Shown here piece by piece: positions 1-11,316 of a stretch of 64,000 nt of DNA. The DNA lies in assembly GCA_037178625.1 (NCBI GenBank), contig CM074130.1, forward strand, positions 930,001 through 994,000, read 5' to 3'. The stretch comes from Skeletonema tropicum. Its lineage: Eukaryota; Bacillariophyta; Thalassiosirophyceae; Thalassiosirales; Thalassiosiraceae. Within the stretch, counting starts at the first letter, position 1; each line of letters starts with the position of its first letter. The position numbers and the translations under genes were made by a program. The notes below the pieces were generated by a model. That model was not told where the DNA came from. It searched no databases and saw nothing but the letters and a program-made list of their open reading frames with translations.

Positions 1-10
1 TTCAACAATA

Positions 11-2623
11 ATGCTTTTGACATGCGCCGCCAACGCCCTTTGTGGCATGAAGAACTCCCCCCTCAACAACCCGGCTGATCATCAGTGCATGATGTGTGAA
101 GGACCAATTCATGGTGCCCTTTGCGGTAAACTCTACTGTGAGGAAATTGTGGGCAACCCATCCTACAAAAACCCTGCAGGGGATCTTAATGATCATGCAA
201 AAACACTTGCCAACTCCCATACCGCTCTCATGTGTCTTCACTGTGTCCAACACAAGCTCACCGCTGCGGCCCCAACTGCCGATGCTGCCGTCGCTGCTGT
301 CGATCCACCTGCCGTCGCTGCAGTCGATCCACCCGCAGCACCACCTGCTGCTGTGCCTTTTGCAGCAGCTCCGGATGCCAAAAAGCAACGAGACTCAACG
401 CTCTATTCCCAATACGAAATCACGCCCCAACCCAATGGCAAGTTACGTATTGTATGCAAGCACTGTCCTAAGTACAACAAGTTGCTAGCGACATTTAATG
501 CAACAAGAGCTAGAAAACATTCTCTCCACGAATGTGAAGGGTTGACATGCCCTCACACAAGGAGACAAATCGAAGGAGGGGCTCAAGCGAATAAGAAACA
601 AGCAACGTATCTTGCACTTCAATCCAACCCAAGTGAAACTGTTGCTGCCATGCGTAGTAATCATGGCCCCGTTGCGGTGATTGATCTACTATCCAACTCT
701 GGGGACGTTAGTGATGTCACCAAATCCACCTCCACATCCGTTCCCCCTCGCAAGAAAACAAAGCGTGTACCATCTGCACAAACTACTATGGAGCACACGT
801 ATGGTAAGAGCATGAACCAGGCATCTGCTGACATTGTACTCATGCACGAGGTACGAGCCATTGTCGCTCGTGGCGAGCCATTGAGTCGTCTATTGGATCC
901 TTGGGTGCAAGCAAGCCTACACCAACGATACCCTGCCATCTTGAAGTTCATTCCAAGTGATGTTGAAACAATCTATGACAAGTATGTCATTAAAATTGAT
1001 AAACAAACGACATCGGAGTTGAAATCATTTATGGCAAAAATTCCCGGACATGTAAATGTTGCGATGGATGGAGTCACTGTCTTGGGCAAACAAAAGGTAC
1101 GTGATTTATGTTCTGTACAATAACTTCATTGCTTTCAATTGTCTCACTACTATTTATGTTGCCCTGCTGTATCCTCTTCTGCCTAGATCGTATACACCGT
1201 CGCGAAGAGTGACTTCTCACTCTTCCTCGAATGGAAAGATCTTGGAAGCGATAAGCATGTTACCGAAGCCGAAATAGAGGATGCTGTGAGGGTTTGTGAA
1301 AACGTCATGAAAGAATACAATGCGAAGATTGTGAGCATTCCTGTTGATAATGCTGCAAGGCATGTTGCGGATCGAGTTGGGAAGGAACTTGAAGAAAAGT
1401 ATCCAGGGATGAAGGTCATAGTTACACGCGATCCGGCTCATTGCATCGATTTGCTTATGAAAGACCTAGCCAAGACTTCAGTTATGCAACTTGTCATAAA
1501 GTATGCTAGGAAAGTCAGGGACTTCGTGAAGATTGATCGCATTGATTCTTTCCGACGCAGCGCAGCTCTAGTGGATGAGCTCGTGTTTTACTCCAAAGTT
1601 TTCTGCCCCGTGGAGACACGGATGAACCTTCTACATGACGTTGTTGTGAGCGCTCGCAAGTGTCGTGACTTTCTTCTTGTACTTCCTGGCAAGGCGGAGT
1701 ATCAAAAGTATCGTAGTGAGCGCACTGCAACAAAGCAAGCTGAGTTGGATGAGCTGATGGAGCACTTCAAGAAGGAAAATATTTGGAAGATGTTTGATGT
1801 TGTTATTGCCTTCACGCTCCCTTTCAAGGAAGCACATTTGGCTTGTTCCCGCAAGGATATGCCACTTAGTGCTTACCCCCTCTTGGTTCAAGCGCTGCGC
1901 AATGATATTAACAAGTGTCTCACTCCCGAGTTTGATGAACTTCTTGGTCAGGGCTCAAGAGCAGAAGTTGCTGGTATGATCCGTGAACGTTTCAATATGG
2001 ATGGTGTTGATCCCAGCGGACTGAAGGTTGGTTTACTCGATGAGCATCACTTGATGTGTTTCCTCTGTGACCCAAACTCTCGTGTGTGGAGGGAGTTGTT
2101 CTACCTGCAGACTAACAAGGCTGCGCTCGTAAGGAAGATGATCGAGTGGTATGTGCCTTTGGGTGAAGATGGTTCTGATGAGATGCGGAGGAGAGTTAAA
2201 AAGGATTTTGAGGACTTTGATACTCAAAACAATGACTGGTTTCATTCTTTTGACGTTCCACTTCCATCGCTTCCATCTTTGGAACAGCTGCAACAGAACA
2301 ACAAGTCTTTTAGTATCAAAAATGTGGTACAGTATGTGGAATCAACTGGTGCTATTTCTGGTCGCATCACGTGGTTTGAATGTTATGCAGGATCATCTGA
2401 CTTCTATCGATTGGTTGCTAAGCCTCTAATGTCTATGGGAACTGTCGGATCGATGGATTGTGAGCGTAGGGCCAAACCTCTGAAGAACAGCATTCTTGTG
2501 AAGGATAGGAATAGGATGAAGGATCCAACTGGTGTTGCACTTCTTCGAGGGAAGGAAAACCTCCGTCATATCATGGATGCGAAGAAGATGCTTGGAAAGA
2601 AGCTTGCTGACAGTCTCTCTTAG
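11..2623 (+). CDS. hAT-like transposase (DUF659-type), two exons
   Basis: Two exons, 11-1096 and 1187-2623, are joined by a 90-bp phase-0 GT-AG intron (gtacgt...cctag), giving a protein of about 840 residues. A BED-like zinc-binding segment is visible near residues 135-185 (C-x2-C, then H and C). A DUF659-like core spans the splice site, with a DGVTV motif, and continues in exon 2 through residues resembling VDNAAR and DPAHCIDL. The C-terminus carries an hAT dimerisation-like block (MDCERR...LLRGKENL). Frame 1 is open to the left edge of the window (no stop before base 11), so the true start may lie upstream. It is a domesticated or mobile hAT-family transposase. Terminal repeats were not identified because the left end is outside the window. 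Confidence in the family is moderate to high; whether it is active is unknown. Confidence 0.75.
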
Positions 2624-3063
2624 AGTGATGTGTTGACTGCAGAGTGCAAAGTATTACGACTATCTCAGGATAAGCTAGAGTGAAATTTAATCCCTTGAAA
2701 TTTCTGAAATTTCAACCTGCAATTTTCAACCCCCTCCAAAAATGGTGAAATTCCATTACGCTACTATATAGAGAGGAGTCCGATTTTGATAGTCAAAGTA
2801 ACTAGCATGCAACTGGCGGAGTTTGCGGAATTCTGACTACACGGTTTCCGATGCGCGGCCAATACTAGAAATTCTCGAAACAAAGATATTTTAAATTTTT
2901 TTGATTGACACCCTGCTCGAGCATTGTCTCTGCGAAACGATACAGCGTAGTAGTCTATAGAATAATTCATTATTTATATATGTGTATTCCTATTTGATTC
3001 TGCCGTCGATAGCATCGTGTTCAGCTTGTATGCCCTCGTTGTGGCATTCTTGTATGTGAAGTC
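2624..3063. other. Gene-free AT-rich spacer
   Basis: The 440 bp between the hAT-like gene and the convergent unknown gene contain AT-rich sequence with a short direct repeat (GAAATTTCTGAAATTTC near 2697). I see no gene, RNA gene or clear transposon end here. Confidence 0.5.
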
Positions 3064-4478
3064 TCATCGATTCTTACCCAGCCAAACTTTCCGAGGGGAG
3101 CATTTTGGACAGACATGGAGCTTTGTGTCCATGGATTGCAGAGCCTCGGCCATCGCATCATCTTCATGTCCAAAGTCTTCTGGTATCCGCAGTAGATTGT
3201 TTTCGTTCATTGCTTTCTCGTCATCATGTAGTGCTTTAGTGTAGTCCTCCTCCTCCTCATCATCAATCTCCTCCTCTTCGCCGTCAACCCCCTCTTTGCT
3301 TTCCTCTCTGTTCTCTTCCTCTTCACGTGCCTTCCGTTGTTCCCTGGCAAGTTTGTATTTCTCCTTCGTTTCCTCTTTCATCCCCGTTGCAGCTAATAAC
3401 TCTGAAATGCCTTTGCTCAATTGTGGATTGCACCGAAGGAGGAGTTTGTCAATCGTCATCTTCTTTTGGTTATCTCCACGAGAAGCTCCGAATAGGGTTT
3501 GGACATTGCTCATTTCCGCATGTGCGCTTTCGGTATTCTGTTCGTCTAATGCACCAATATTCTTCCAATTCTCCAACTGTAAGTGAATCATGCCATACAA
3601 AAACAAAGAGAGACACTTGAGTGTTGATGGTAGGGAAAGTTTGTTATCATCTCCAAATGTACGCTTTGAAAAGTCAACCAAGTCAACGATTGCTCTTCTC
3701 AAGTTGTCACGGTTCTTCCGAAATCATTGGCATCCTGAATCCGGACGCTCATCAACTGCTTTTGGATAGTCGATACTTCAGATGCCATAGTCACCCCACG
3801 AGACGATTTTTTAGTAGTCGTCACGATTGCTAGTGATGCATTGGTATTGGTGGGAAGATTACTCTCTACCGGCCCTTTTGTCTTTGCCGCATCCCTACTA
3901 ATCTTTTTGGCTTCGATCTTCTCGTGCTCTTGCTTTCTTTTCTTTAGAAATTTTCCCATGCGATCCTTACTAAGAAACCATAATTCAGTGTCATCATTTA
4001 TGTCAAATTTTTCAATCGGCGTGCCCCCATCGACGCTGATAATAATGGAGGCATCCGTCGATTGTGAGCAAGCGATCTGTTCCACTGTGCCATCGTCTCC
4101 GAGTCTGAGGTGTAAGAAATGACCTTCTTTATCCCCAAACATGTCCTCATATGGTATACACGTTTCCACCCGCAGTTTCGTTATAAAGGCTTCTTCTTTT
4201 ATCATGGTAATGTCAACGCCCCTCATATTGGATGAATTCTCATTATATCCAGCAACCACGTTGCAAAGATCTTTTAGAATATTTCTGTCATGCCATGTCT
4301 CCATCACAGCGTCATTTCGTTGTACGATGAAAGCAACTGCCTTCCGAAGTGTCGCTAACGCAGCTGCAGTTTTGAACGATGTCAATATACTCTACATTAG
4401 GCACTATCAACTATGGGGCCGTCAAACGATGAGCTGGGATTGTGATTCATAGTGAGTAGTAGCATCATTTTGAGCCAT
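3064..4478 (-). CDS. Unrecognised acidic, coiled-coil-rich protein (frameshifted)
   Basis: Two overlapping minus-strand frames (4385-3699 and 3702-3064) read as one protein of about 440 residues if one base is restored near 3700, next to a GAA-rich run. The first frame has no ATG at its 5' end. A possible first exon begins at an ATG at 4478 (MAQNDATTH...) and could splice to 4390 through an intron of only about 36 bp, which is unusually short. The C-terminal half has a Lys/Glu-rich charged coiled-coil-like stretch followed by an acidic Glu/Asp run, ending with a CPKC motif. I do not recognise the family. A mobile-element passenger or a lineage-specific gene are both possible. The coding nature is supported by length and by the continuity of composition across the frameshift. 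Confidence 0.5.
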
Positions 4479-4687
4479 CTTTGGCTTGCGGCCCCAAAGT
4501 GCTGATGTCGCCTACGTGCCCCGAAAAAGGGACTTTATCGCTAACAACGCCCTTCTTATTTGGCGGCACAGGGTGTCAAACGATGATTATTTTTAAACGC
4601 GCCAAAAATCACACCCTGTTTAGTATTGGCCGCATTCGGCCCCTTTCGGAGACCGTGACTATCAAAGTCGGCTGGACCGACTAACTA

Positions 4688-5076
4688 GACTCACGGTCCG
4701 GCCAGCCTTACATTTTGGATTTTTTTGGGGTTCGCATCGATATCTGATTCCTACGTAGAAAAAAATCTGTACTGTCACAACGGTCTCGCTCACATTTTTG
4801 TTTTGACACAAAGGAGACCGAATATCTATCGCTAGAAAATATGTACGCTATTATTGTCGAAGTACTGGCCCAAAGCTGGCAACCCCCACGGTTTCCCACT
4901 CACCAAAGGCCTGGAGAGTACAGAAGTCCTGGGGGTTGCCCATTTAGGGTCCGTACTTTTTCAGCTGAGGCTATGTGCGCTCTACGATAGGAATTAGTAG
5001 TACCTGGGTTTTTCTACGAGGACAGTTTGAGTGCCCAAATCGTCGTCCACACGAGAGTTGGCCGGACCGTGGACTC
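4688..5076. repeat. Imperfect inverted repeat arms immediately left of a MITE
   Basis: The segment 4688-4706 (core ACGGTCCGGCCA) matches in inverse orientation 5057-5076 (TGGCCGGACCGT). A second small inverted pair, GGCAACCCCCA near 4878 and TGGGGGTTGCC near 4930, lies between them. The enclosed 390 bp have no ORF of note. It may be an old non-autonomous element, but no target duplication was found. Confidence 0.35.
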
Positions 5077-5078
5077 TA

Positions 5079-5291
5079 CAGGGAGGTGCCGCGAACTAAA
5101 CCCCCCGGGGGGTCTAAAAATTTTGGCTAGTCTGCTCTAGATAGGGGGGTCTGACTTTCGGAATAGTCACATACTAATTCCCTAGTAAATACTTGTAGAA
5201 ACGAGGAGTGGGTCTAAAAATTTTGGCTAGGCTGTGATTTGGAGGGGGGGTCTAAGCTGACCAGGGGGGTTTAGTTCGCGGCACTTCCCTG
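5079..5291. mobile_element. 213-bp MITE with TA target-site duplication
   Basis: The ends are inverted repeats of about 28 bp beginning CAGGGA(G/A)GTGCCGCG and running to a C6 block, with one mismatch seen. TA dinucleotides flank both ends (5077-5078 and 5292-5293). Internal copies of GGTCTAAAAATTTTGGCTAG at about 5111 and 5210 form subterminal repeats. There is no coding capacity. CAG-starting termini with a TA duplication are typical of Tc1/mariner (pogo-type) elements, so this is probably a non-autonomous relative. No matching transposase is in the window. Confidence 0.75.
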
Positions 5292-5393
5292 TAGTAAGTA
5301 GGAGTAGCTGCAAAAGGCTTGCGACTTGAAGAGGTTCCTTTTCAAGTTCGCTTCGCTAGCTTCGCAAGATTTTCCAGGGATCTCACGTTCCTC

Positions 5394-8300
5394 ACAAATA
5401 CAGCTGTTTTCACGGATTTTCGGATAGCCGTTCAAGTTTCGAATTCCTACGTATGTTAGGTACAAATGACGTAGTGAGTCTTATAAAAACCCATTGGGCC
5501 GATTTCTCCCAACTCACCCCTCAACAAGAGCCACTCCGCGCAAAAAGATGCCAACCATGGCCAAATTCCGGAGCGTACTACGCACAACAAGTTGGATATT
5601 TGCTCAACCAAAAGGATAAATTAACCTCTCTTGCATGTCTAGATCCAAAATAGCCAATTAGGTTGACTAAAGATTGTAATCATGAACGATGGTAATACAC
5701 TTTTTGAATACCTTTTCACACGGCTCATCAGTAAAAGTGACACTTATCGCGGCAGGTGGATTTGCGACCAGTCGTTGGTAGAGATATTGCACAGACACTA
5801 TACGAATGTAGATAAAGACAATACCTTACGGAACAAACTCGTGCAGCGTCTGAACAAGGCAGCCGGACCTTTCAACAGCAGCAATGTACACAAGATATAC
5901 CACAAAAATTTCACAACATCATGTCCATTCAATTCGTCATTACGCCGGATGGTGCACTATTACTACTTTGGAAAGGGAGAGAAAGTGCCCAACGAACCAA
6001 TACGCGCAGCAGAGTTATTGTGCACAGAAATAGAACATATACAGAGTTACAGTGCAACTAATAATCGGCAGCGATCTTGCAACAAGCCGGAGCAAGTATC
6101 ATTTCCCGACGATGGATGCGCTGGTAAGAAGAAGAACAAAAATAATGAGAACAAACGTAAAGAAGCAACAAAATCATCAGCGGCTGCACCAATTACTCCT
6201 ACTCCACAAAAAAGAACAAGGCGCTCGCAACGACTAGTTGAGCAGCAGCAGAGCCCTCTCGTGCCATTCGTCACCAACGTGGGTAGATTAGAGGATGAGA
6301 ATAATCAAGTTGACGACGAAGATGAAGATGAAGACGACGACAATAACAACAGCAGTGGCGATATAGACGGGGATAACAGCAGCAACAACCAGACTCCGAA
6401 TATTATATGGCAGTCACCTGAAGCAGCAGCTCTCTTCGGATTTGACGAAGGTGCCGATGTGTACAACGGACTAGTGCAATTGGTTGAATCACTTACACTG
6501 GTGGGGCAATCAGCAAATGGATACGAAGAAGCAGGCGTCATTGACTTGCACGAAGATAGTAAATTGACAAAGCATGCCTTATTTGACTTACGCAATAAAT
6601 GTTTATACCTCAGGGTTGCGTATTCAATAGCACTTGCCGAGTATCGAGTTGGGTTTCCATTCCAAGCTTGTTGCGACAAAGCGGCAAGGCTGCTCAATGA
6701 TTTAACACTGTTCAATGCAGCAACTGGTAGGACAATCATGAATTGGAACCGTATCTTCCGCGTTAATCATCAATTTCCAAACCCCAACCCCTACGTCGCC
6801 AATGGTATCAAACGAAAGCCTACACTATTTGAGGTATTTCCGACAGCAGCAGTAGATGTGTCAAACTTCATACTTGACCATCTGGAACATTTCAGCGTTG
6901 AATTGCTGAGGGAACATTTTAACACAACAATGAATACTTCGACAAGGCAGCGGCAATTGCCGTAAATGGTAACACAAAAAAGCAACCACTTGAATCGTCA
7001 CCTGGGATTCTTAAGTTTGCATACGGGAAGAACGGGTACTGGACAGGGAACCACACGATCCTGCAAACGGAAGATATAATAGATTGCGTAAAAGTAATAC
7101 TCGGAGATGAGTATGAATATGTCTTTCTTTTTGATTCGAGCAGTGGTCATGCAAAGAAGCGTGTTGACGGTCTTGATGCAAAGGAAATGAACAAGAATTG
7201 GCACTCGACACCATCGCAAGCTAGGAACACCAAAATTGAACGGCAGGAGGAATTTGTCGGGCCATACTACGATGCATCCAATCCAGCAATGGTGACTATC
7301 GGTCAAGAACAAACGATGAACTTCACCAGTGAAGATGTCGGCCCATTTTGGCTGACAGCAGAGGAACGTGAAAGACAACGGCACGACCGAGAGGTTGAAA
7401 TACCAGAAGACAAGAGGAAAGAGCGACATAAGGTGAAGAAAGAGCTGATATCGGAGCTGATGGACACCGAGTGGGGGAAAAAGGAAGGAGAAATAAGGTT
7501 ATGGAAGATGACACATGCTGAGCTAGCAAAAATGGCGCAAGCGTCTAGTATCGATATCAAAATAACACCTACCACCAAAATGATATATGGATGGGAGGGC
7601 AAGGGTAAGGGACTTCTGCAGATTGCGTATGAACGTGGCTGGATCGATATAGCAACCTTCAGAAAGGGCAGCTACCAAGTGATGAAGTATGATGATGAGG
7701 GTAACTTGGTTCCTGAGCTTTCCCTCCGGCATTTGCTTGCAAACTGCACGGATTTTTTGTCTGAACAAAGCCAACTCGAATATGTTTGTGAATCTTTGGG
7801 AGTAAGAGCCTTGATTACAACAAAGTACCATGCTGAATACGCTGGTGAGGGTGTCGAATACTCTTGGGGATTCTCCAAAGCTCTCTACCGAAGACATCCA
7901 TTAGCTCAAAAGAAAACGACTGCTGATTTCCTTGCATTGGTCGACAAGTGTATTTCAAGAGAGGTTCTCACTGTGGATCTCATTCGTAAGTTCAGTGCCA
8001 GGGCAAGAGGTTACATGGAGACATATAAGATGTTGGAGATTGAGGCAAAGAATACCAAGGAGACAGAAGGTAATTCAAGTGAGGATGCACCCATTCCGCA
8101 CAAGAGAATTGAAACGCTGAAGAAGGTTTTGAAATGTCATCGTGCTGCTATTGACTTTGACAAATCTTTCATTATGAAAACTGTCTACGCAAAAGACTTT
8201 GATTTCAAGAATGATTTGCTCAAGAAGGAAGAGAAGCTCAACTTTAGTCTCAGAGTAAAACGAGAGAATACGAAGGTGGAAGCGACGGCAAAGAAGAAAT

Positions 8301-8505
8301 AAACATAGGACAATGTTCATTTATGTCTCTTGGTGGAATATGGCATACGAGGCATTATTTACCATGGTCCGGTTGTTGTTCGCAATTGATAAAGACGGAA
8401 CTTTTACGGGTAGAGTAGCTCCCCAGTTAAGGGGCTTTCAGTACGTTTGTACGTAGGAATAAAAATTCTGCGATTATCCGCCAAGATTTGCTAACAGCTG
8501 TATTG
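5394..8505 (+). mobile_element. DDE-type DNA transposon with degenerate terminal inverted repeats
   Basis: A transposase-like gene (5682-8302) lies between two imperfect inverted repeats: 5394-5453, from AATACAGCTG to ATTCCTACGTA, and its inverse at 8450-8505. Both arms share the same order of blocks (CAGCTGTT, GGATA, ATTCCTACGTA), roughly 70% identical by eye. The outer limits are uncertain and no target duplication was identified. A TATAAAA box near 5482 could serve the transposase. A 66-codon ORF at 5453-5653 in the left arm is probably incidental. Confidence 0.55.
5682..8302 (+). pseudogene. DDE-superfamily transposase, one frameshift
   Basis: The first frame, 5682-6964, starts at an ATG and encodes about 427 residues, with a Lys-rich basic stretch and an acidic Asp/Glu/Asn stretch near residues 150-235. 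Reading then moves by -1 near 6923-6932 and continues without a stop to 8302. The second half has the layout of an uncharacterised DDE-like endonuclease family widespread in fungi and protists: a LFDSSSGH block with a candidate catalytic Asp, a Gly-rich GWEGKGKGLL block, and EYSWGFSKALYRR with a candidate acidic residue. The frame change is not at a canonical slippery heptamer, because the -1 frame has a stop at 6920, just before the change. A mutation or sequencing indel is more likely than programmed frameshifting. Confidence 0.65.
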
Positions 8506-8619
8506 GCAAGTATCTCGGGTTCGCCAGCAAGATCCTGAATCAATACATACGTAATGACAGATACTAGTATGTACTTATGCGTACCGTAGGTAACGTGCGT
8601 TGAGTCATCGCCAAAACTG

Positions 8620-8856
8620 ATGTGCTTTCTTGTGCTTTTCGTGCTAGCACAAAAAAACATATGCTAGCACAAAAAAACATATGCTAGCACAAACTAGCAC
8701 AGTGCTAGCACAAACTAGCACAGTGCTAGCACAAACTAGCACAGTGCTAGCACAAATCAGCACATCGATAGCACAAATCAGCACATCGATAGCAGCTAGT
8801 TTGTGTTTGTATGTGCTAGTTTGTGCTCTGTCTTGTGCTGACACAAGAAAGCACAT
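8620..8856. repeat. Minisatellite of CTAGCACAAA-type units inside a 14-bp inverted repeat
   Basis: Three related unit types are arranged in blocks from about 8642 to 8795: two copies of a 20-bp unit (TGCTAGCACAAAAAAACATA), three of a 21-bp unit with two AGCACA boxes, and two of a 21-bp unit ending ATCGAT. The array is bracketed by perfect inverted copies of ATGTGCTTTCTTGT (8620-8633 and 8843-8856), with weaker similarity further out. GCTAGC palindromes recur. It may be a satellite that expanded inside a small inverted-repeat element. Confidence 0.8.
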
Positions 8857-9288
8857 GAGCACATTTTTGCCCCCGGAGGGGGCCTTTTTCGCGCGGGTGT
8901 GGGCGTTTAGGGTTAATGGGGGTTAATGCTCTTACCATGGCTGGATCAAAATTGACAGAAAGACTCCCATCTGGAAGAACAAAATCAAGATAAATTAGAA
9001 CCCCCGAGAGACTGTAGAGATAATTGAAACTTAAGCTTTCCATACTATCGACCACATGACCCGATAGTTGGATAGTCGATAAAGTCCATCTGATGCCCTA
9101 AAGAGGTCATGGTTAGCTTGTACTTATGTACTTTTGCTCTTACCTACCATGGTTGGGAGGTTGCGCGCAAGCTGCGCGGGATATAGTTTTGTTGGCGGCA
9201 AGTTTGGAAGTTGCTTTTGAGAGAGGTGTGTCTCTTTGTCGGAGGCAAATTTATTTGAACGAACTCGCTACAATATCGCTCACAATCT
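8857..9288. other. Spacer with no gene seen
   Basis: It holds a GC-rich palindrome (GCCCCCGGAGGGGGC near 8869) and a short stretch with TTAGGG and GGGTTA that looks telomere-like but is too short to call. No supported ORF or RNA. Confidence 0.4.
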
Positions 9289-9880
9289 TACATCTAGCAA
9301 TCATTGACGTCGCTGCATTACGAGAAGTGTATTTTGTGAGGGCTTCGCCCGAACTGTGAGTAATACTGTTTATACGTCGTGCCAACTGTCTGGATTACAC
9401 CCTCCTCAGCGGTCGCTTTTTGGGATCTTACATCGTGCCAACCAATCATTGACGGCGCGAAGTGTATTTTGTGAGGGCTTCGCCCGAACTGTGAGTAATA
9501 CTGTTTATACGTCGTGCCAACTGTCTGGATTACACCCTCCTCAGCGGTCGCTTTTTGGGATCTTACATCGTGCCAACCAATCATTGACGGCGCTGCATTA
9601 CGAGAAGTGTATTTTGTGAGGGCTTCGCCCGAACTGTGAGTAATACTGTTTATACGTCGTGCCAACTGTCTGGATTACACCCTCCTCAGCGGTCGCTTTT
9701 TGGGATCTTACATCGTGCCAACCAATCATTGACGGCGCTGCATTACGAGAAGTGTATTTTGTGAGGGCTTCGCCCGAACTGTGATTATCATTGATTACAC
9801 ATCGTGCCAACTGTCTGGATTGCACCCTCCTCAGCGGTCGCTTTTTGGGATCTCACATCGTGCCAACCAATCATTGACCG
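9289..9880. repeat. Tandem array, unit about 145 bp, four full copies plus partial ends
   Basis: The anchor AGTGTATTTTGTGAGGGC recurs at 9326, 9461, 9606 and 9751. The spacing is 135, 145 and 145 bp; the second copy lacks about 10 bp of the CTGCATTACGAGA segment. Each unit carries GGGCTTCGCCC, a stem with a TTCG tetraloop, and two copies of CATCGTGCCAAC or CGTCGTGCCAAC. The last unit is diverged after 9781. ORFs running through the array in both directions are by-products of the repeat. Confidence 0.9.
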
Positions 9881-9991
9881 TAAGAACCATTGCCATTGCT
9901 TCAACATACTGCTTTTGCGTGACCTTTTCTCATAGTAGCTTCATCAAGTGCAGCCGGGCATCCCATACAAAAAGGTCACGCGAACTCAGTA

Positions 9992-10294
9992 ATGCAGCTC
10001 AACGAAACGATGATGCGTGCGCGAAACTTATTATTGGAACTTTTGTTGTTCCTGTCGATTGGAGAGTCATGTTGGTACACCATCAACGGAGGCGCAGACG
10101 AGTACAGCCTCGCTCGTCGACTTGGATTCTTTAGGAAGGACGATTAGTATGCTTTCCTTGTCGGCACTGGGCTGGTATCATACACTTGCACGGTCAATCC
10201 AGTTACTACTGAGCGTGAGAAGATGGAGAAGATACAAATCAATAGAGATGAATGGAACAATTTGATGATTGAATATAAAAGTAATGAGGTGTGA
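9992..10294 (+). pseudogene. Small unrecognised ORF interrupted by one in-frame TAG
   Basis: The frame begins at an ATG at 9992 and is open upstream to about 9921. It runs 51 codons to a TAG at 10145-10147 and then continues in the same frame for 48 more codons to TGA at 10292. The sequence on both sides has coding-like composition (WYTINGGADEYSLARRLG before the stop, FLVGTGLVSYTCTV after it). I recognise no family. A broken gene, a splice junction at GATTAG, or stop readthrough are possible. An inverted pair GCGTGACCTTTT / AAAAGGTCACGC lies just upstream (about 9917 and 9970). Confidence 0.35.
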
Positions 10295-10499
10295 GGTGGC
10301 TCAAGTTGATTGAAGGAATGCGAACGTCCTGTTTGAATGGCAGCGGATATACGTGACAAAAACTTTGCCATCGGCTGGTTCTACCGCTCCAAGATATGAC
10401 AACAATGCAGCGCATTTAAAGTGGCAGTTTTGTTTCTGAGAGATAACATTTATTCATATCAAGCAACTGCGCGAAACTGTCTATATTTCGTTTAACGCG

Positions 10500-11255
10500 A
10501 GGAGGTTGTGTGTTTGGGGTCTCTAAGCTACTGCAGACGCAACAATTCAACACAAAGTTAACTTCATCAAATCAGACCTGCTCGTCAGGATGCAATAGCG
10601 TTAGATTATTATGCAAGGCATTTGTGATTCAACAAGTTGAAGAGCTCAGACTTCTTCTACATATCAATGTGGACGACATAGCAATTCAGACCTAACACAT
10701 ATCTTACAAAGTCCGTACAATCATTATACTACTCAATTTTGGCTCATTTTAATGCCCTTGTCAGGACACATTTAGTGCTTCTATTGTGCATTCACACGTG
10801 ATTTTACAGATTGAAGTCACCAGACCTCTTCTATGCATTCATGTGGACGACATATCAACTCCAACCTCGGGTATGTCATCTGCAGTTCGTATGACACTAC
10901 GCTACTCAGTCACGGCCAAATCAAAAAATGCCTCATCAGGACACATTGAGTGATTCTATTGTGTGATATATCAGTGATGTAAGAGGTTTTAATAATCAGG
11001 CCTCATCTATGCATCCATGTGGATGACATATCAACTCCAACCTCGGGTATGTCATCTGTAGCTCGTATATCAATATGCTACTCAATCTTTGTCAAGCCCA
11101 GTGCCCTCTTCAAAACACATATTTTGACTATATTGTGTGATGTACTCGTGCTTGTGAACGTTTTAGTCAGCAAACCTCTTCTATGCATGCATATAGACAA
11201 CATATCAACTCTAACCTCGGATATGCCATCTGTAGTGTACACAGCAACCTTATAA
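10500..11255. repeat. Satellite-like tandem array A, unit about 175 bp, four copies
   Basis: The anchor GGACGACATA-like box (preceded by TTCTATGCAT and followed by TCAACTCCAACCTCGG in the better copies) occurs at 10671, 10845, 11021 and 11195, a spacing of 174, 176 and 174 bp. Copies are diverged, so the array is old. No ORF is conserved between copies. Confidence 0.8.
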
Positions 11256-11316
11256 TGATCGATTTGGGCAACGTGTTAGCTCAGTATTTTGACACCATTT
11301 TATGCGTCTAGCATCG

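Noticed and set aside
4390..4425. A 36-bp intron at the 5' end of the unknown gene at 3064-4478
   Set aside because: Mentioned as a possibility only, because it is shorter than every other intron in the window and the acceptor context is weak.
5453..5653. A 66-codon gene upstream of the DDE transposase
   Set aside because: It begins inside the terminal inverted repeat and has no recognisable features. More likely leader sequence of the transposase.
6920..6932. Programmed -1 frameshift in the DDE transposase
   Set aside because: The only slippery-looking run (TTTTAAC) is followed by a stop in the -1 frame at 6920, and no canonical X-XXY-YYZ heptamer lies in the small window where the frame must change.
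8885..8930. Telomere repeat (TTAGGG-like words)
   Set aside because: Only one or two imperfect copies are present, so a telomere or interstitial telomere tract cannot be supported.
9318..9825. Long ORFs through the 145-bp array on both strands
   Set aside because: Open frames exist because the unit length allows them. The sequence does not resemble a protein family.
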